From the NCBI GenBank assembly GCA_023954855.1, contig JAGSGY010000004.1:82918-146917 (forward strand): 64,000 nt of DNA, given 5' to 3'. Both the position numbers and the translations under genes were made by a program. The first letter of the stretch is position 1, and every line of letters begins with the position of its first letter. This DNA comes from Pseudomonadota bacterium (lineage in GTDB: Bacteria; Myxococcota_A; UBA796; GCA-2862545). The notes beneath the pieces are model-generated. The model did not search any database. It saw nothing but the letters and a program-made list of their open reading frames with translations, and was not told where the DNA came from. This document shows, piece by piece, positions 47,703 to 56,433 of this stretch.

Positions 47703-47911
47703 TTCAACGTCTTTGATGACAGCTGTTTCCGAAGACCTTCGGACGGCTCGATTCGATGAGATGGCTTTGCCACTCTCGAGCGCGCGCCCCCCATGGGCAG
47801 CGGCACCTCGCCAACGGCCTTACTGACGCGCCCCCGCCCTCCAGGGCCTCGACCTGGAACCCTCGCTTCGATCCGCATCGCGGAAGCCCCTTCGCCTACC
47901 CGGAGATTGTG

Positions 47912-49273
47912 ATGTCCAACATCTCGTACAAGCCCACCGAGGGTATGTCCTACGATCCGAACGAGCCCCTCTACTGGGACCCGGCGGCGCTGATGGGCGA
48001 GGTGGAGCGGGTCTTCGAGGTCTGCCACGGCTGCCGCATGTGCTTCAAGTACTGCGATAGCTTCCCGAGCCTGTTCAGCTTCATCGACGACAACGACGGC
48101 GATGTGCGGGCCGTCACCCAGGCGCAGACCGACCAGGTGATGGACGAGTGCTTCCAGTGCAAGCTGTGCGAAGTGCAGTGTCCCTACACCCCTCGCGACA
48201 GCCACGAGTTCCAGCTCGACTTCCCGAAGTTGGTCCACCGCTACAAGGCCCAGCGCGTCCGCGAGCATGGACTGTCCTTCCGCGACAAGATGCTCTCGAA
48301 CCCGAATGGCCTCGCAAAGCTCGCGCGCGCCAGCTTCGGCATGGCCAACACCATGAACCGGGTCTCGGCGCACCGCTGGTTCATGCACACCTTCCTCGGC
48401 ATCCACAAAGACAAGCTGCTGCCGGAGTTCGCCAGCAAGACCTTCGAGCGCTGGGCCGAGAGCACGGGCCGCATCAAAGAGCCCGGCGGCGACGTGGTGC
48501 TGTTCCAGACCTGCTACGTCGACAACAACGAGCCGCAGATTGGCCGCGACACCGTCGAGGTTCTCGAGCACAACGACGTGGATGTCCGCTGTAGCAAGGG
48601 CCTGGAGTGCTGCGGCATGCCCTCGTGGGAGCACGGCGACCTCGAGGCCGTGCAAGATGCTGCCAAGGCGAACCTCGACAAGCTGATGCCCTATGTCGAT
48701 GCCGGCGCCCAGGTGATGGCCATCAACCCGAGCTGCTCGATGATGCTCCGCCGCGAGTACCCTGAGCTCGTCCGCGAAGAGGACCGGGAGCGCGCCAAGA
48801 AGCTCTCGGAAGTGCTGGTGGACCCCTCCGAATACGTCTTCAAGCTCCGAAAGGAGAAGCGTCTCAAGGACGACTTCAAGACCTCACCGGGAGCCCGGGT
48901 CGCCTACCACGCGCCGTGCCACACCCGTGCCCAAGCCATCGGCTTCAAGGGTCGCGACCTGATCAAGAAGCTCCCCGGCGTCGAGAAGGTGGCGACCGTG
49001 ATGGAGTGCTGCGGTCACGACGGCACCTACGCCATGAAGGTCGAGAGCTTCGACGCCGCTCAGCGCGCCGGAAAGCGCTCCTTCGAGGGCATGCAGCGCG
49101 CCGAGGCCGACATCTACGCCACCGACTGCCCCCTAGCCGCCATCCAGTTCGAGCAGTTTGCCGGCAAGCGCGCCATGCACCCGATGACGGTGCTCGCCAA
49201 GTCCTATCGAGGCGAATCCTTCGGTACCGAGGTCATCGTGGCCGAAGACGCCGCCCAGCACGAGGAAGAATAG
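47912..49273 (+). CDS. (Fe-S)-binding heterodisulfide reductase/GlpC-like protein
   Basis: The 453-residue protein has two N-terminal [4Fe-4S] motifs (CHGCRMCFKYC and CFQCKLCEVQCPY) and two C-terminal CCG domains (LECCGMPSWEHGD with upstream CYVDNN; MECCGHDGTYAMK with upstream APCHTRAQ), the architecture of GlpC/HdrD-like electron-transfer proteins. It lies between rubrerythrin and DUF3501, and could supply electrons to rubrerythrin. The start is the ATG after CGGAG; the open frame extends 52 codons upstream through the structured gap without a ribosome site. Confidence 0.92.
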   Translation: MSNISYKPTEGMSYDPNEPLYWDPAALMGEVERVFEVCHGCRMCFKYCDSFPSLFSFIDDNDGDVRAVTQAQTDQVMDECFQCKLCEVQCPYTPRDSHEFQLDFPKLVHRYKAQRVREHGLSFRDKMLSNPNGLAKLARASFGMANTMNRVSAHRWFMHTFLGIHKDKLLPEFASKTFERWAESTGRIKEPGGDVVLFQTCYVDNNEPQIGRDTVEVLEHNDVDVRCSKGLECCGMPSWEHGDLEAVQDAAKANLDKLMPYVDAGAQVMAINPSCSMMLRREYPELVREEDRERAKKLSEVLVDPSEYVFKLRKEKRLKDDFKTSPGARVAYHAPCHTRAQAIGFKGRDLIKKLPGVEKVATVMECCGHDGTYAMKVESFDAAQRAGKRSFEGMQRAEADIYATDCPLAAIQFEQFAGKRAMHPMTVLAKSYRGESFGTEVIVAEDAAQHEEE

Positions 49274-49275
49274 TC

Positions 49276-49827
49276 ATGCGCAAAGTCACTCGAGAAGACA
49301 TCGTCGACTTCATGACCTGGTCCGACAATCGGCCCGTCGAGCGCCCGAAGATCCTGGCTCAGAAGGCCCCGCGTCGCGTCACCGTCGATCCCCTCACCTT
49401 CCTGTTCGAGAACACCGACACGGTTCGGTACCAGGTCCAGGAGATGATGCGCATCGAGCAGATCGTCCGCGACAAGGACATCCAGCACGAGCTCGACACC
49501 TACAACGAGCTGCTCGGAGACGAGGGAGAGCTGGGCTGCGTGGTGCTCATCGAGCTCGACGACCCCGAAGAGCGCGCCGTGAAGCTGCGCGAGTGGACCG
49601 CACTTCCCGAGCACATCTTCCTCGAGCTCGAGGACGGCACCAAGATCCGCGGTGCGTACGACGGGCGCCAGGTCGAGGACAACAAGGTCAGCAGTGTGCA
49701 GTACGTGCGCTTCGACGTCGGCGGTCGCGTCCCCGTCGCGGTGGGCTCGGACATGCCAGAGCTCGACATTCGCCTCGAGCTCAACGAGACCCAGCGAGCC
49801 GCCCTGCAGGCCGACCTCAGCGCCTGA
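49276..49827 (+). CDS. DUF3501 family protein
   Basis: The 183-residue protein starts 2 bp after the (Fe-S) protein. It shows the DUF3501 pattern RRVTVDPLTFLFENTDTVRYQVQEMMRIEQI and a closing SVQYVRFDVGGR. The family has no assigned biochemical function but is regularly found beside rubrerythrin and a GlpC-like protein. It is presumably part of the same oxygen- or peroxide-defence unit. Cytoplasmic, no signal peptide. Its stop directly abuts the convergent serine hydrolase gene. Confidence 0.9.
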   Translation: MRKVTREDIVDFMTWSDNRPVERPKILAQKAPRRVTVDPLTFLFENTDTVRYQVQEMMRIEQIVRDKDIQHELDTYNELLGDEGELGCVVLIELDDPEERAVKLREWTALPEHIFLELEDGTKIRGAYDGRQVEDNKVSSVQYVRFDVGGRVPVAVGSDMPELDIRLELNETQRAALQADLSA

Positions 49828-51057
49828 TTACAGCTTCGGAATTGCCGAGATGCTGCCCAGCAAGCGGGTCAGCGGGTAGAGGTGGCGGCCTACGGCCGGC
49901 TTTCCACTCGTGAGCAGACCCACCGAGAGCTGACGCTCCGGGTCCGCCCAGCCAAAGCAGTTGATGAAGCCCAGATGCCCGAAGGCCTGGCGGGTGTCGG
50001 CGCCAAACGGCGAGATGAGCGTATCGCCGAGCATCAGGCCCACGCCGTAGCGAACCGGCACCCCCAGGGTGAAGTCCATCTCGAGGTACGAGGTCTCGTT
50101 GCGAGCCCGGTCGACGGTGCGTTGCTCCATGATCCGCACGCCATCGAGCTCTCCGCCGTTGAGCAGAAGCTGGAAGAAGCGCGACAGCTCATCGGCCGTC
50201 GACACCACATTTCCGCTCGGCACGATGGCCTCGAGCCAGCGGGGGTCATTGCTGATCGCGGGGACCTCAGCGAACGGTACGCCCAGTGCGCGCTTGGCCA
50301 CGAACCGAATCAGTGCGGGCGGCCGGCGACCGGTGAACGCGTTGATGGCCACCTGATCGACCTGCTCAGGCCGCACGCCATAGTTCATCCAGTTGAAGCC
50401 GAGCGGATCGAGGATCTCTTCGGCGAGCACCTGCCGGACGGTTTTGCCCGTGACACGCTTGACCACCTCGCCGAGCACGAAGCCGCCGGTGATGGCGTGG
50501 TAAGCAACGCGGTGACCGGGCGCTGCAGTAGGCGCCGCCTCGCAGAGCAGGCGCAGAATGGCGTCGGGGTCGGCGAGCAGCTCGAGGTCGGTGTTGCCCT
50601 CGAGGTTGGGGATGCCGGCCCGATGGGTGAGCACGTGGCGGATGGTGGTGCGCCCCTTTCCCTGCTGCCCAAACTCGGGGATGTAGTTCACGATGCGGTC
50701 GTCGACGTGGAGCAGTCCTCGGTCGTCGAGCAGGTGAATGACCATCGCGGTGACGGCCTTGCTCGCCGAGAAGATGCAGAACGGCGTACGTGGCGTGCAC
50801 ACGACCGCTTCCGAGCCATCGTCTCCAGGACCGTGTCCGCTCGCATGGCCGATGCTGCGGTTGAGCACGATCTGGCCTTCGCGGCGGATACACAGCGAAA
50901 TCGCCGGATGCACACCGGTGCGGTAAAACGCCCGCACTCGACGCCAGATGTTCTCGACCACCGGTGGGTCGAGCAGGCCGCGCACCTCATCACCGCGACG
51001 GGTCACGCCGGCGAGATCACTAGGCACATGGATACGACGGGTGCGGAAGCTCGGCAT
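49828..51057 (-). CDS. Serine hydrolase, class C beta-lactamase/esterase fold
   Basis: The 409-residue protein has the S-x-x-K motif (SASK, Ser97/Lys100), Y-H-A in place of Y-x-N (VAYHAITGGFVLGEVV) and a GHLGF box corresponding to the third motif. The Y-x-N change and lack of a signal peptide favour an EstB-type esterase or peptidase over a beta-lactamase, and resistance should not be inferred. It ends with TAA, immediately next to the DUF3501 stop. Confidence 0.87.
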   Translation of the reverse strand: MPSFRTRRIHVPSDLAGVTRRGDEVRGLLDPPVVENIWRRVRAFYRTGVHPAISLCIRREGQIVLNRSIGHASGHGPGDDGSEAVVCTPRTPFCIFSASKAVTAMVIHLLDDRGLLHVDDRIVNYIPEFGQQGKGRTTIRHVLTHRAGIPNLEGNTDLELLADPDAILRLLCEAAPTAAPGHRVAYHAITGGFVLGEVVKRVTGKTVRQVLAEEILDPLGFNWMNYGVRPEQVDQVAINAFTGRRPPALIRFVAKRALGVPFAEVPAISNDPRWLEAIVPSGNVVSTADELSRFFQLLLNGGELDGVRIMEQRTVDRARNETSYLEMDFTLGVPVRYGVGLMLGDTLISPFGADTRQAFGHLGFINCFGWADPERQLSVGLLTSGKPAVGRHLYPLTRLLGSISAIPKL

Positions 51058-51167
51058 AGGCGCTCTGGGGCTCGGTCACACGGCGAGTGTAGCGAATGGG
51101 GGCCTCTGGCTGCACCGCGTTCGTCTCGGCCTCGGCAAAGTACCGGAAAGCCGCTACACAGCTGCTG

Positions 51168-51794
51168 ATGCTCCTGCTGCTCACCACCATCGCTCTCGGG
51201 GCGCCCGGACCTGCCGAGCAAGCCCTCGGCGCGCTCGAAGTGACCGCAGACGAACGCGCTCTGCTCGCCGAGACTCGGGGGCTGTACCGCTATGACCGCA
51301 ACGGACTGGGAGACCACACCCGGGAAGCGGGCATCTCCATGCACGTCGTCAACGCGTCTCCACACGAGATCTGGCCCCACATCCAAGACTGCGACAGCTA
51401 CGTGCGCTTTCTGCCGTACGTCACCGGCTCGAAGCGCAGCAATCTGGCTCTGACCGAGTCCGGCGGCACCTGGACCTGCGCCATGGAGTTCACCACCCGC
51501 GGCATCGTCAGCGGGTACAGCGTCGACCTCGACTACCAGAGCAATGACGGGCGGGCCACCTTCGCCATGACCGACGGCACGGCGGGCGTTCTGCGTGAAG
51601 TAGAGGGTTCATGGCAGACCGCCCCATGGCCCGATGATCCCGACAAAACACTTCTGATCTACGTGTTCGAGTCGCGCACCGCATGGTGGGTACCCGGCTT
51701 TGCCCGACGCATGGCGAGTGAGCGCGGCCTGGCCGACATCACGCGTCTCGTCGGTCGGCAGGCGGAACGCGCCAACGAAGAGTCTGCACCATGA
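51168..51794 (+). CDS. Secreted START/polyketide-cyclase-like (SRPBCC) protein
   Basis: The 208-residue protein has a signal peptide (MLLLLTTIALGAPG) and a START-like domain with HVVNASPHEIWPHIQDCDSYVRFLPYVTGS, a helix-grip pattern that binds hydrophobic ligands such as lipids or quinones. Closest well-known types are the COQ10/polyketide cyclase group. The start has no good ribosome site and an upstream frame is open, so it is uncertain. It overlaps hemW by ATGA. Confidence 0.75.
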   Translation: MLLLLTTIALGAPGPAEQALGALEVTADERALLAETRGLYRYDRNGLGDHTREAGISMHVVNASPHEIWPHIQDCDSYVRFLPYVTGSKRSNLALTESGGTWTCAMEFTTRGIVSGYSVDLDYQSNDGRATFAMTDGTAGVLREVEGSWQTAPWPDDPDKTLLIYVFESRTAWWVPGFARRMASERGLADITRLVGRQAERANEESAP

Positions 51795-52921
51795 CGTGGG
51801 GACTGTATCTGCACGTGCCGTGGTGCGCGATGCACTGCCCGTACTGCGGGTTCTACGTTGAAGTCGAGCGCGAGCGGGCTCCCTGGGAGGCGTTTGCGGA
51901 CGGCCTCGTCGCTGAAGTCGCCTGGCGCAAGGCACGGCACGGCTTCACCGGTGCGCCGTCGACGATCTACCTCGGCGGCGGCACGCCAAGTCGCATGCCG
52001 GTGCAGGTGCTGGCCGACCTGCTCGCGCGTCTCGAGACCACCGACGACGCCGAGATTACGATTGAGGCCAACCCCGAGGACGTTAGCGAGCGGTGGTTGC
52101 GTGACGCCCAGGCGGCAGGCGTCAATCGCGTCAGTCTGGGGGTTCAGACGCTCGACGGCTCACACGCGAAGCGACTTGGGCGCGCCGCCAGCGTCCGGCA
52201 GGCCACCGAGGCCATGCAGCGACTCGGTGCGTCGACGCTGCGGAGCTGGTCCTCGGACCTCATCTTCGCCCTTCCCGACCAAGACCTCGCCGCACTCCGC
52301 GCAGACCTCGAGGCGATGCTGGCCTTCAACCCTCCCCACGTCTCGATCTACGGCCTGACCATCGAGCCCGACACCGGCTTCGAGCGGCTGCAACAGCAGG
52401 GCCGCCTCACCGAGACCGACCCCGATGTCTGGCGCTCGATGTACGACACCGTGGTCGACGTGCTCGGCACGGCGGGCATCCACCGCTACGAGGTCAGCAA
52501 CTTCGCCCGGCCCGGCCACGAGAGCGCGCACAATCGCCTCTACTGGACCGACCAGCCCTACCTCGGGGCGGGCCCCTCGGCGCACGGCTACGGCCCGGAC
52601 GGAACCCGTTGGATGAACGTGGCCGACGTCCACGCCTACCTCTCCTCGGGCGATCCGACGCTCCACGAGGAGCCCTTCGAGGCCTCGCGCTACGCCTCGG
52701 ACCTCCTCATCGCCGGCATGCGAGGCGTCGAAGGGGTTCCGCTCGCCCACCTCACGGCACGAACCGGCCTGGCCCCCGACCCCACCATCATCGCGCAGCT
52801 CACCGGCGCAGGCCTACTCCGCCCGCATCCGCATCGCCTGGCGCTCTCGGACCAAGGCTTTCCAATCAGCGACGCCGTGGTGCGCGCCCTCATCGAGTCC
52901 CTGGGACCTACGCGTCCATGA
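51791..52921 (+). CDS. hemW: HemW-type radical SAM protein
   Basis: The 376-residue protein has the radical SAM motif C-x3-C-x2-C-x-F (Cys12, 16, 19, Phe21), preceded by YLHVPWC, and the HemW features GGGTPS, NPED, SLGVQT, and HNRLYW in the C-terminal part. HemW is thought to be a heme chaperone that inserts heme into respiratory proteins, and is distinct from coproporphyrinogen dehydrogenase HemN, which has an extra Cys and N-terminal segment. It overlaps the START-like gene by ATGA and the convergent CNNM gene by 14 bases. Confidence 0.92.
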   Translation: MTWGLYLHVPWCAMHCPYCGFYVEVERERAPWEAFADGLVAEVAWRKARHGFTGAPSTIYLGGGTPSRMPVQVLADLLARLETTDDAEITIEANPEDVSERWLRDAQAAGVNRVSLGVQTLDGSHAKRLGRAASVRQATEAMQRLGASTLRSWSSDLIFALPDQDLAALRADLEAMLAFNPPHVSIYGLTIEPDTGFERLQQQGRLTETDPDVWRSMYDTVVDVLGTAGIHRYEVSNFARPGHESAHNRLYWTDQPYLGAGPSAHGYGPDGTRWMNVADVHAYLSSGDPTLHEEPFEASRYASDLLIAGMRGVEGVPLAHLTARTGLAPDPTIIAQLTGAGLLRPHPHRLALSDQGFPISDAVVRALIESLGPTRP

Positions 52922-54134
52922 CGAGCAGATGCACCCGGCGAATCGCCCGGGCATCGGCATCTTCGACGCGGAACCGAAGTCGCTCGACCTCGACCACTTC
53001 ACCCACCTCGGGGATGCGACCCAAGCGGGTGAGTAGGAGGCCAGCGACCGTCTCGTAGTCGCCTTCGGGAACCTCACGACCGATGCGTTCGCTCAGTGCG
53101 TCGACTTCGACCTGCGCCGGCATGCGCCAGGAGTTCTCGGCCAGCTGGCGAATGCGCGGCTCGTCCCGATCACGCTCATCCTGAATCTCACCCACGACCT
53201 CTTCGAGCAGGTCCTCGAGGGTGACCACGCCCACGCTTCCACCGTACTCGTCGACCACGATCATGAAGTGAACGCGCATCTCGCGCATCTCGCGCAGCAG
53301 CTCGTCGACGCGCTTGGACTCGGGGACGTACGCGGGCTCGCGAACAAGGTCGGCAATCGAAGTGCCGTCGTCGCCAAACAGCACGTCCAGGTGATGGAGC
53401 ATGCCCACGAGGTTGTCGATGCGGTCGCGGTAGATCGGAATGCGGCTGTGCCCCGACCGGATGAAGGCATCCACGGCCTCGCCACGCTCCGCGTCCACCG
53501 ACAGCGCATTGACCTGGACCAGCGGCGTCATCACATCTTCGACCGGGGTCTCGGTGATCTGAAAGATGCGCCGGATGAGACGAACGTCCTCTTCGTCGAT
53601 CGGCCCGTCAGGCTTCTCTTCGAGCAGCAGCAAGATCTCTTGCCGGGTCACGCCTGCCGACTCGTGCACACCGGTGATGGCCGACAGCAAGCGGTCCCAG
53701 GCGGTCACGAGACCGAGAACGGGCGCGAACAAGATCTGGAACAAGCGGAGTGGCCGTGCGAGGAGCGGGGCCAGCGTCGTGCCGTGGTAGTTGCCCACGG
53801 TCTTGGGCAGGGCCTCACCGAAGACGAGAAGCAGCGGCACCATCACCGCCGTCGGAACCCAAGCCCGTACATCTCCGGACGACAGCATCACCAGCGAGGC
53901 CACCGTCGTGCCCGTAATCAGGCAGAGGTTGGTTCCAATGAGGCAAGTACCGAGAAGGCTGGTCTCGGCTTCGAGGAGCGACAACGCCAGCTGAGCGCCC
54001 CGGTCACCGTCCTTTGCGCGCGCCGTCAGCTTCAGTTCATCTGCGCTGACCAACGCCATCTCGCTGCCCGAGAAGAAGGCCTGCAGAGCCAGACAGGACA
54101 GCACGATGGCGATGCCGGTGGGAACACTGATCAT
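52908..54134 (-). CDS. CNNM/CorC-family transporter-like protein (DUF21-CBS-CorC)
   Basis: The 408-residue protein has an N-terminal DUF21 membrane domain (FFSGSEMALVSADELKL, FGEALPKTVGNY), a CBS pair (VEDVMTPLVQVNAL...) and a C-terminal CorC/HlyC domain (EVPEGDYETVAGLLLTRLGRIPEVGEVVEV). The family mediates or regulates magnesium and cobalt efflux. It overlaps the upstream paralogue by ATGA on the minus strand, so the pair is probably a heteromer or a recent duplication. Last gene of the minus-strand operon. Confidence 0.93.
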   Translation of the reverse strand: MISVPTGIAIVLSCLALQAFFSGSEMALVSADELKLTARAKDGDRGAQLALSLLEAETSLLGTCLIGTNLCLITGTTVASLVMLSSGDVRAWVPTAVMVPLLLVFGEALPKTVGNYHGTTLAPLLARPLRLFQILFAPVLGLVTAWDRLLSAITGVHESAGVTRQEILLLLEEKPDGPIDEEDVRLIRRIFQITETPVEDVMTPLVQVNALSVDAERGEAVDAFIRSGHSRIPIYRDRIDNLVGMLHHLDVLFGDDGTSIADLVREPAYVPESKRVDELLREMREMRVHFMIVVDEYGGSVGVVTLEDLLEEVVGEIQDERDRDEPRIRQLAENSWRMPAQVEVDALSERIGREVPEGDYETVAGLLLTRLGRIPEVGEVVEVERLRFRVEDADARAIRRVHLLVMDA

Positions 54135-55429
54135 GCGCCCCCCACCGACAGATCGACGAGCACGCTTCCAATCCGGCGGCCCTCCATCGAGCCGACTAGG
54201 AAGCGATGACCGCCGTGCTCGATCACATCGCCATCCTTGGGGAGGCGGCCGAGCTCGTGAAACACGAAGCCGCCGACGGTGTGGTACTCGCCTTCCGGAA
54301 GAATGATGCCGGTCTCTTCGGCGAAGTCTTCGACGTCCATGGTCGCGCGCACCGAGAGGCGCCCCGGCAAGATCTTGTCGACGCCATCGGTGGTGTCGTC
54401 GCCCACATCGAGAAGGTCACCCACCAGCTCGGCAAGCAGGTCATCGAGGGTGATGAGGCCCGTCAGGGTGCCGTGCTCGTCGACCACGAAGGCGATGTGG
54501 GTCTTGCGCGCCAAGAACTCGGAGAGCATCTCGTCGGCCGCCTTGGAAGCGGGAACGTAGACCGGCGGCAGCAAGAGTGAGCGCAGCTGACGCGGCCCCG
54601 CCGGGGGCGAGCCGAGATGCCGCAGCAGGTCCTTCACGAGCAGCACGCCGACAATGTTGTCTTCGCTGCCCTCGAAGATCGGCACCCGTGAGAACGCGGC
54701 GTCGCGGATGGCGCCGATGAAGTCGGGCCACGCACTGGCGATGTCGAGGGCAAACACGTCCGGTCGGGGCGTCATGAGTCGAGAGACGGTCTGATCATCG
54801 AGCTCGAAAACCGCCTCGAGCAGGTCGAGCTCCGCCTGCACCAAGTTGCCAGCCTCGCCGCCCTGGGTCGCGAGATCGACGAGCTCCACCTCTTCGAGGC
54901 CATCGGCGAGGGCGTTCGGCTCGACCCGGAACAGCCAACGAGCGAGCCCTCCGACGATGCCGGCCACGACAATGCGAATCGGAGTCACGACTGCGAAGAA
55001 CAGCGACAGCGGCCACACCGCGAGCCGTGACCAGAGCACGTTGAAGCGAAACGCCAGCACCTTCGGTGTGATCTCGGAGAACATGACCAGCGCCGGTGTC
55101 AGCAGCAGGACGTTGATCCAGGGCTTGTCTGGGGCGAGAATTGCCGCGAGCCCCGCTCCGGTGGCCGCAATTGCGATGTTCGCCGTCTCGTTTCCGATCA
55201 GGACGGTGGTAATCAGCGGCTGGCGGCGCTCCAGGAGCGCAGTGATGCGCCGGCCGGTGGCCGAGTCCTCGTTCGCAAGGCGCTGACGGTCGACCTTCTG
55301 CATGCGAAACAACGCGGTCTCGGTTCCCGAGAAGAAGAAGGACACCGCAAACAGCAGCACGAAGGCACCGGCGGCACCCCACGCCGAGTCGAAGCTCGCA
55401 GCACCCGCACCCGCGGCGAATAGCGTCAT
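54131..55429 (-). CDS. CNNM/CorC-family transporter-like protein, second copy
   Basis: The 432-residue paralogue of the next gene has DUF21 (FFFSGTETALFRMQKVDRQRL, FSEITPKVLAF), a CBS pair (VSRLMTPRPDVFALDI ... VDEHGTLTGLITLDDLL) and a CorC domain (ILPEGEYHTVGGFVFHELGRLPKDGDVI). The two sequences are clearly divergent, so the duplication is old. ATGA-type overlaps on both sides put it in one operon with thiL. A metal-ion efflux or homeostasis role is inferred from the family. Confidence 0.93.
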   Translation of the reverse strand: MTLFAAGAGAASFDSAWGAAGAFVLLFAVSFFFSGTETALFRMQKVDRQRLANEDSATGRRITALLERRQPLITTVLIGNETANIAIAATGAGLAAILAPDKPWINVLLLTPALVMFSEITPKVLAFRFNVLWSRLAVWPLSLFFAVVTPIRIVVAGIVGGLARWLFRVEPNALADGLEEVELVDLATQGGEAGNLVQAELDLLEAVFELDDQTVSRLMTPRPDVFALDIASAWPDFIGAIRDAAFSRVPIFEGSEDNIVGVLLVKDLLRHLGSPPAGPRQLRSLLLPPVYVPASKAADEMLSEFLARKTHIAFVVDEHGTLTGLITLDDLLAELVGDLLDVGDDTTDGVDKILPGRLSVRATMDVEDFAEETGIILPEGEYHTVGGFVFHELGRLPKDGDVIEHGGHRFLVGSMEGRRIGSVLVDLSVGGA

Positions 55430-56376
55430 GAGCGCTCACCGAAGTGCGACCACGCACCCGAGGGCCAGGCCCCGTCGGTGCACACAGCACCTTCTCCAGC
55501 TTCGAGATGCCCGATCGCCGCCACGGCGACACCGTGTTCCGTCGCCAGAGCGTCCAGGTCGGCGAGCGGAGCGCTGGAAGTGAAGAGCAGCGCGTAGTCG
55601 TCGCCGGCGCCCAGCATCAGGTCGCGCCGCTCGGCGTGATCGAGCAAGTCGGCGTGTACAGGAATCGCGCCAGGATCGAGCACCACGCGCACGCCACTCG
55701 CTCTAGCTAGCCTCGGCAGGTCACGGGCCGGCCCGTCGCTGGCATCCATGGCGGCACTCGCCCACCCTCGGCGCGCAAGGTCGAGCGCAAAGCTCACTGG
55801 GGGTCGCGGCCGACGAAGCGCATCGAGCGCGGCAACAGACGGCTCGGCAAGGCGGTATCCAGCCCCGGCCAGGCCAAGCCAACCGACGACGTAGAGCACA
55901 TCGCCTGGCATCGCCCCGCTGCGTACGAGCGGCTCAGCCACCACTTGACCGAACGCCGTGACGCCCACCGAGATGGACGAGGCCCGCGTTGTGTCACCGC
56001 CGACGAGATCAATTCCGAACGTGCGGCAGGCCTCACCCACCCCCTCCGCAAAGCTCTGGGTCCACTCATGGGACGGCCCGGGGTGGCAGACCGCCAACAC
56101 GAAGCGCTCAGGCTCAGCACCCATGGCAGCCAGATCGCTGACCGAGACCGCGACCGCCTTGAAGCCGACATCCGCCGCGCTGAGCCGGTCGTCGAAGTGA
56201 ACGCCCTCGCAGAGCACATCGACCGTCACCGCAGTGCCGTCGGGAAACACAACCGCATCATCGCCGTTGCCTACCCGAAGCGCACGGCGAACCGGCGCAC
56301 TCCGCGAGAGCGTGTCGATGATGGTGTCTTCAGAGCAGATACCGCGCGAAGCGGCGTCGGCAGATGGGGGTTCCAG
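55426..56376 (-). CDS. thiL: Thiamine-monophosphate kinase, start codon uncertain
   Basis: The protein phosphorylates thiamine monophosphate to thiamine diphosphate. It has the magnesium-binding NGDDA, DVLCEGVHFD, GGDTTRA, YVVGWLGLAGAG and AMDASDGPARDL motifs. The N-terminal NGDDA lies upstream of the first GTG (56248-56250), so that start would remove an essential motif. Reading back in frame to the preceding stop at 56434 I find no ATG, GTG or TTG. The best candidate is CTG at 56374-56376, with GGAG 7 bases upstream. A rare start codon or a base error are possible. Coupled by overlap to the CNNM gene. Confidence 0.85.
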   Translation of the reverse strand: MEPPSADAASRGICSEDTIIDTLSRSAPVRRALRVGNGDDAVVFPDGTAVTVDVLCEGVHFDDRLSAADVGFKAVAVSVSDLAAMGAEPERFVLAVCHPGPSHEWTQSFAEGVGEACRTFGIDLVGGDTTRASSISVGVTAFGQVVAEPLVRSGAMPGDVLYVVGWLGLAGAGYRLAEPSVAALDALRRPRPPVSFALDLARRGWASAAMDASDGPARDLPRLARASGVRVVLDPGAIPVHADLLDHAERRDLMLGAGDDYALLFTSSAPLADLDALATEHGVAVAAIGHLEAGEGAVCTDGAWPSGAWSHFGERS

Positions 56377-56433
56377 CTCCGTTCTCCAGGATGCCCGCGT
56401 GAAACGGGTCGAGGCATTGTAGCGCGCGTGGGC

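Noticed and set aside
47756..47911. N-terminal extension of the (Fe-S) protein
   Set aside because: The 52 extra residues are Arg/Pro-rich, lack a ribosome site and overlie the hairpin-rich gap; the ATG at 47912 has CGGAG upstream.
49828..51057. Serine hydrolase as an antibiotic-resistance gene
   Set aside because: It has the S-x-x-K motif, but no signal peptide and an altered Y-x-N; an esterase or peptidase is more likely.
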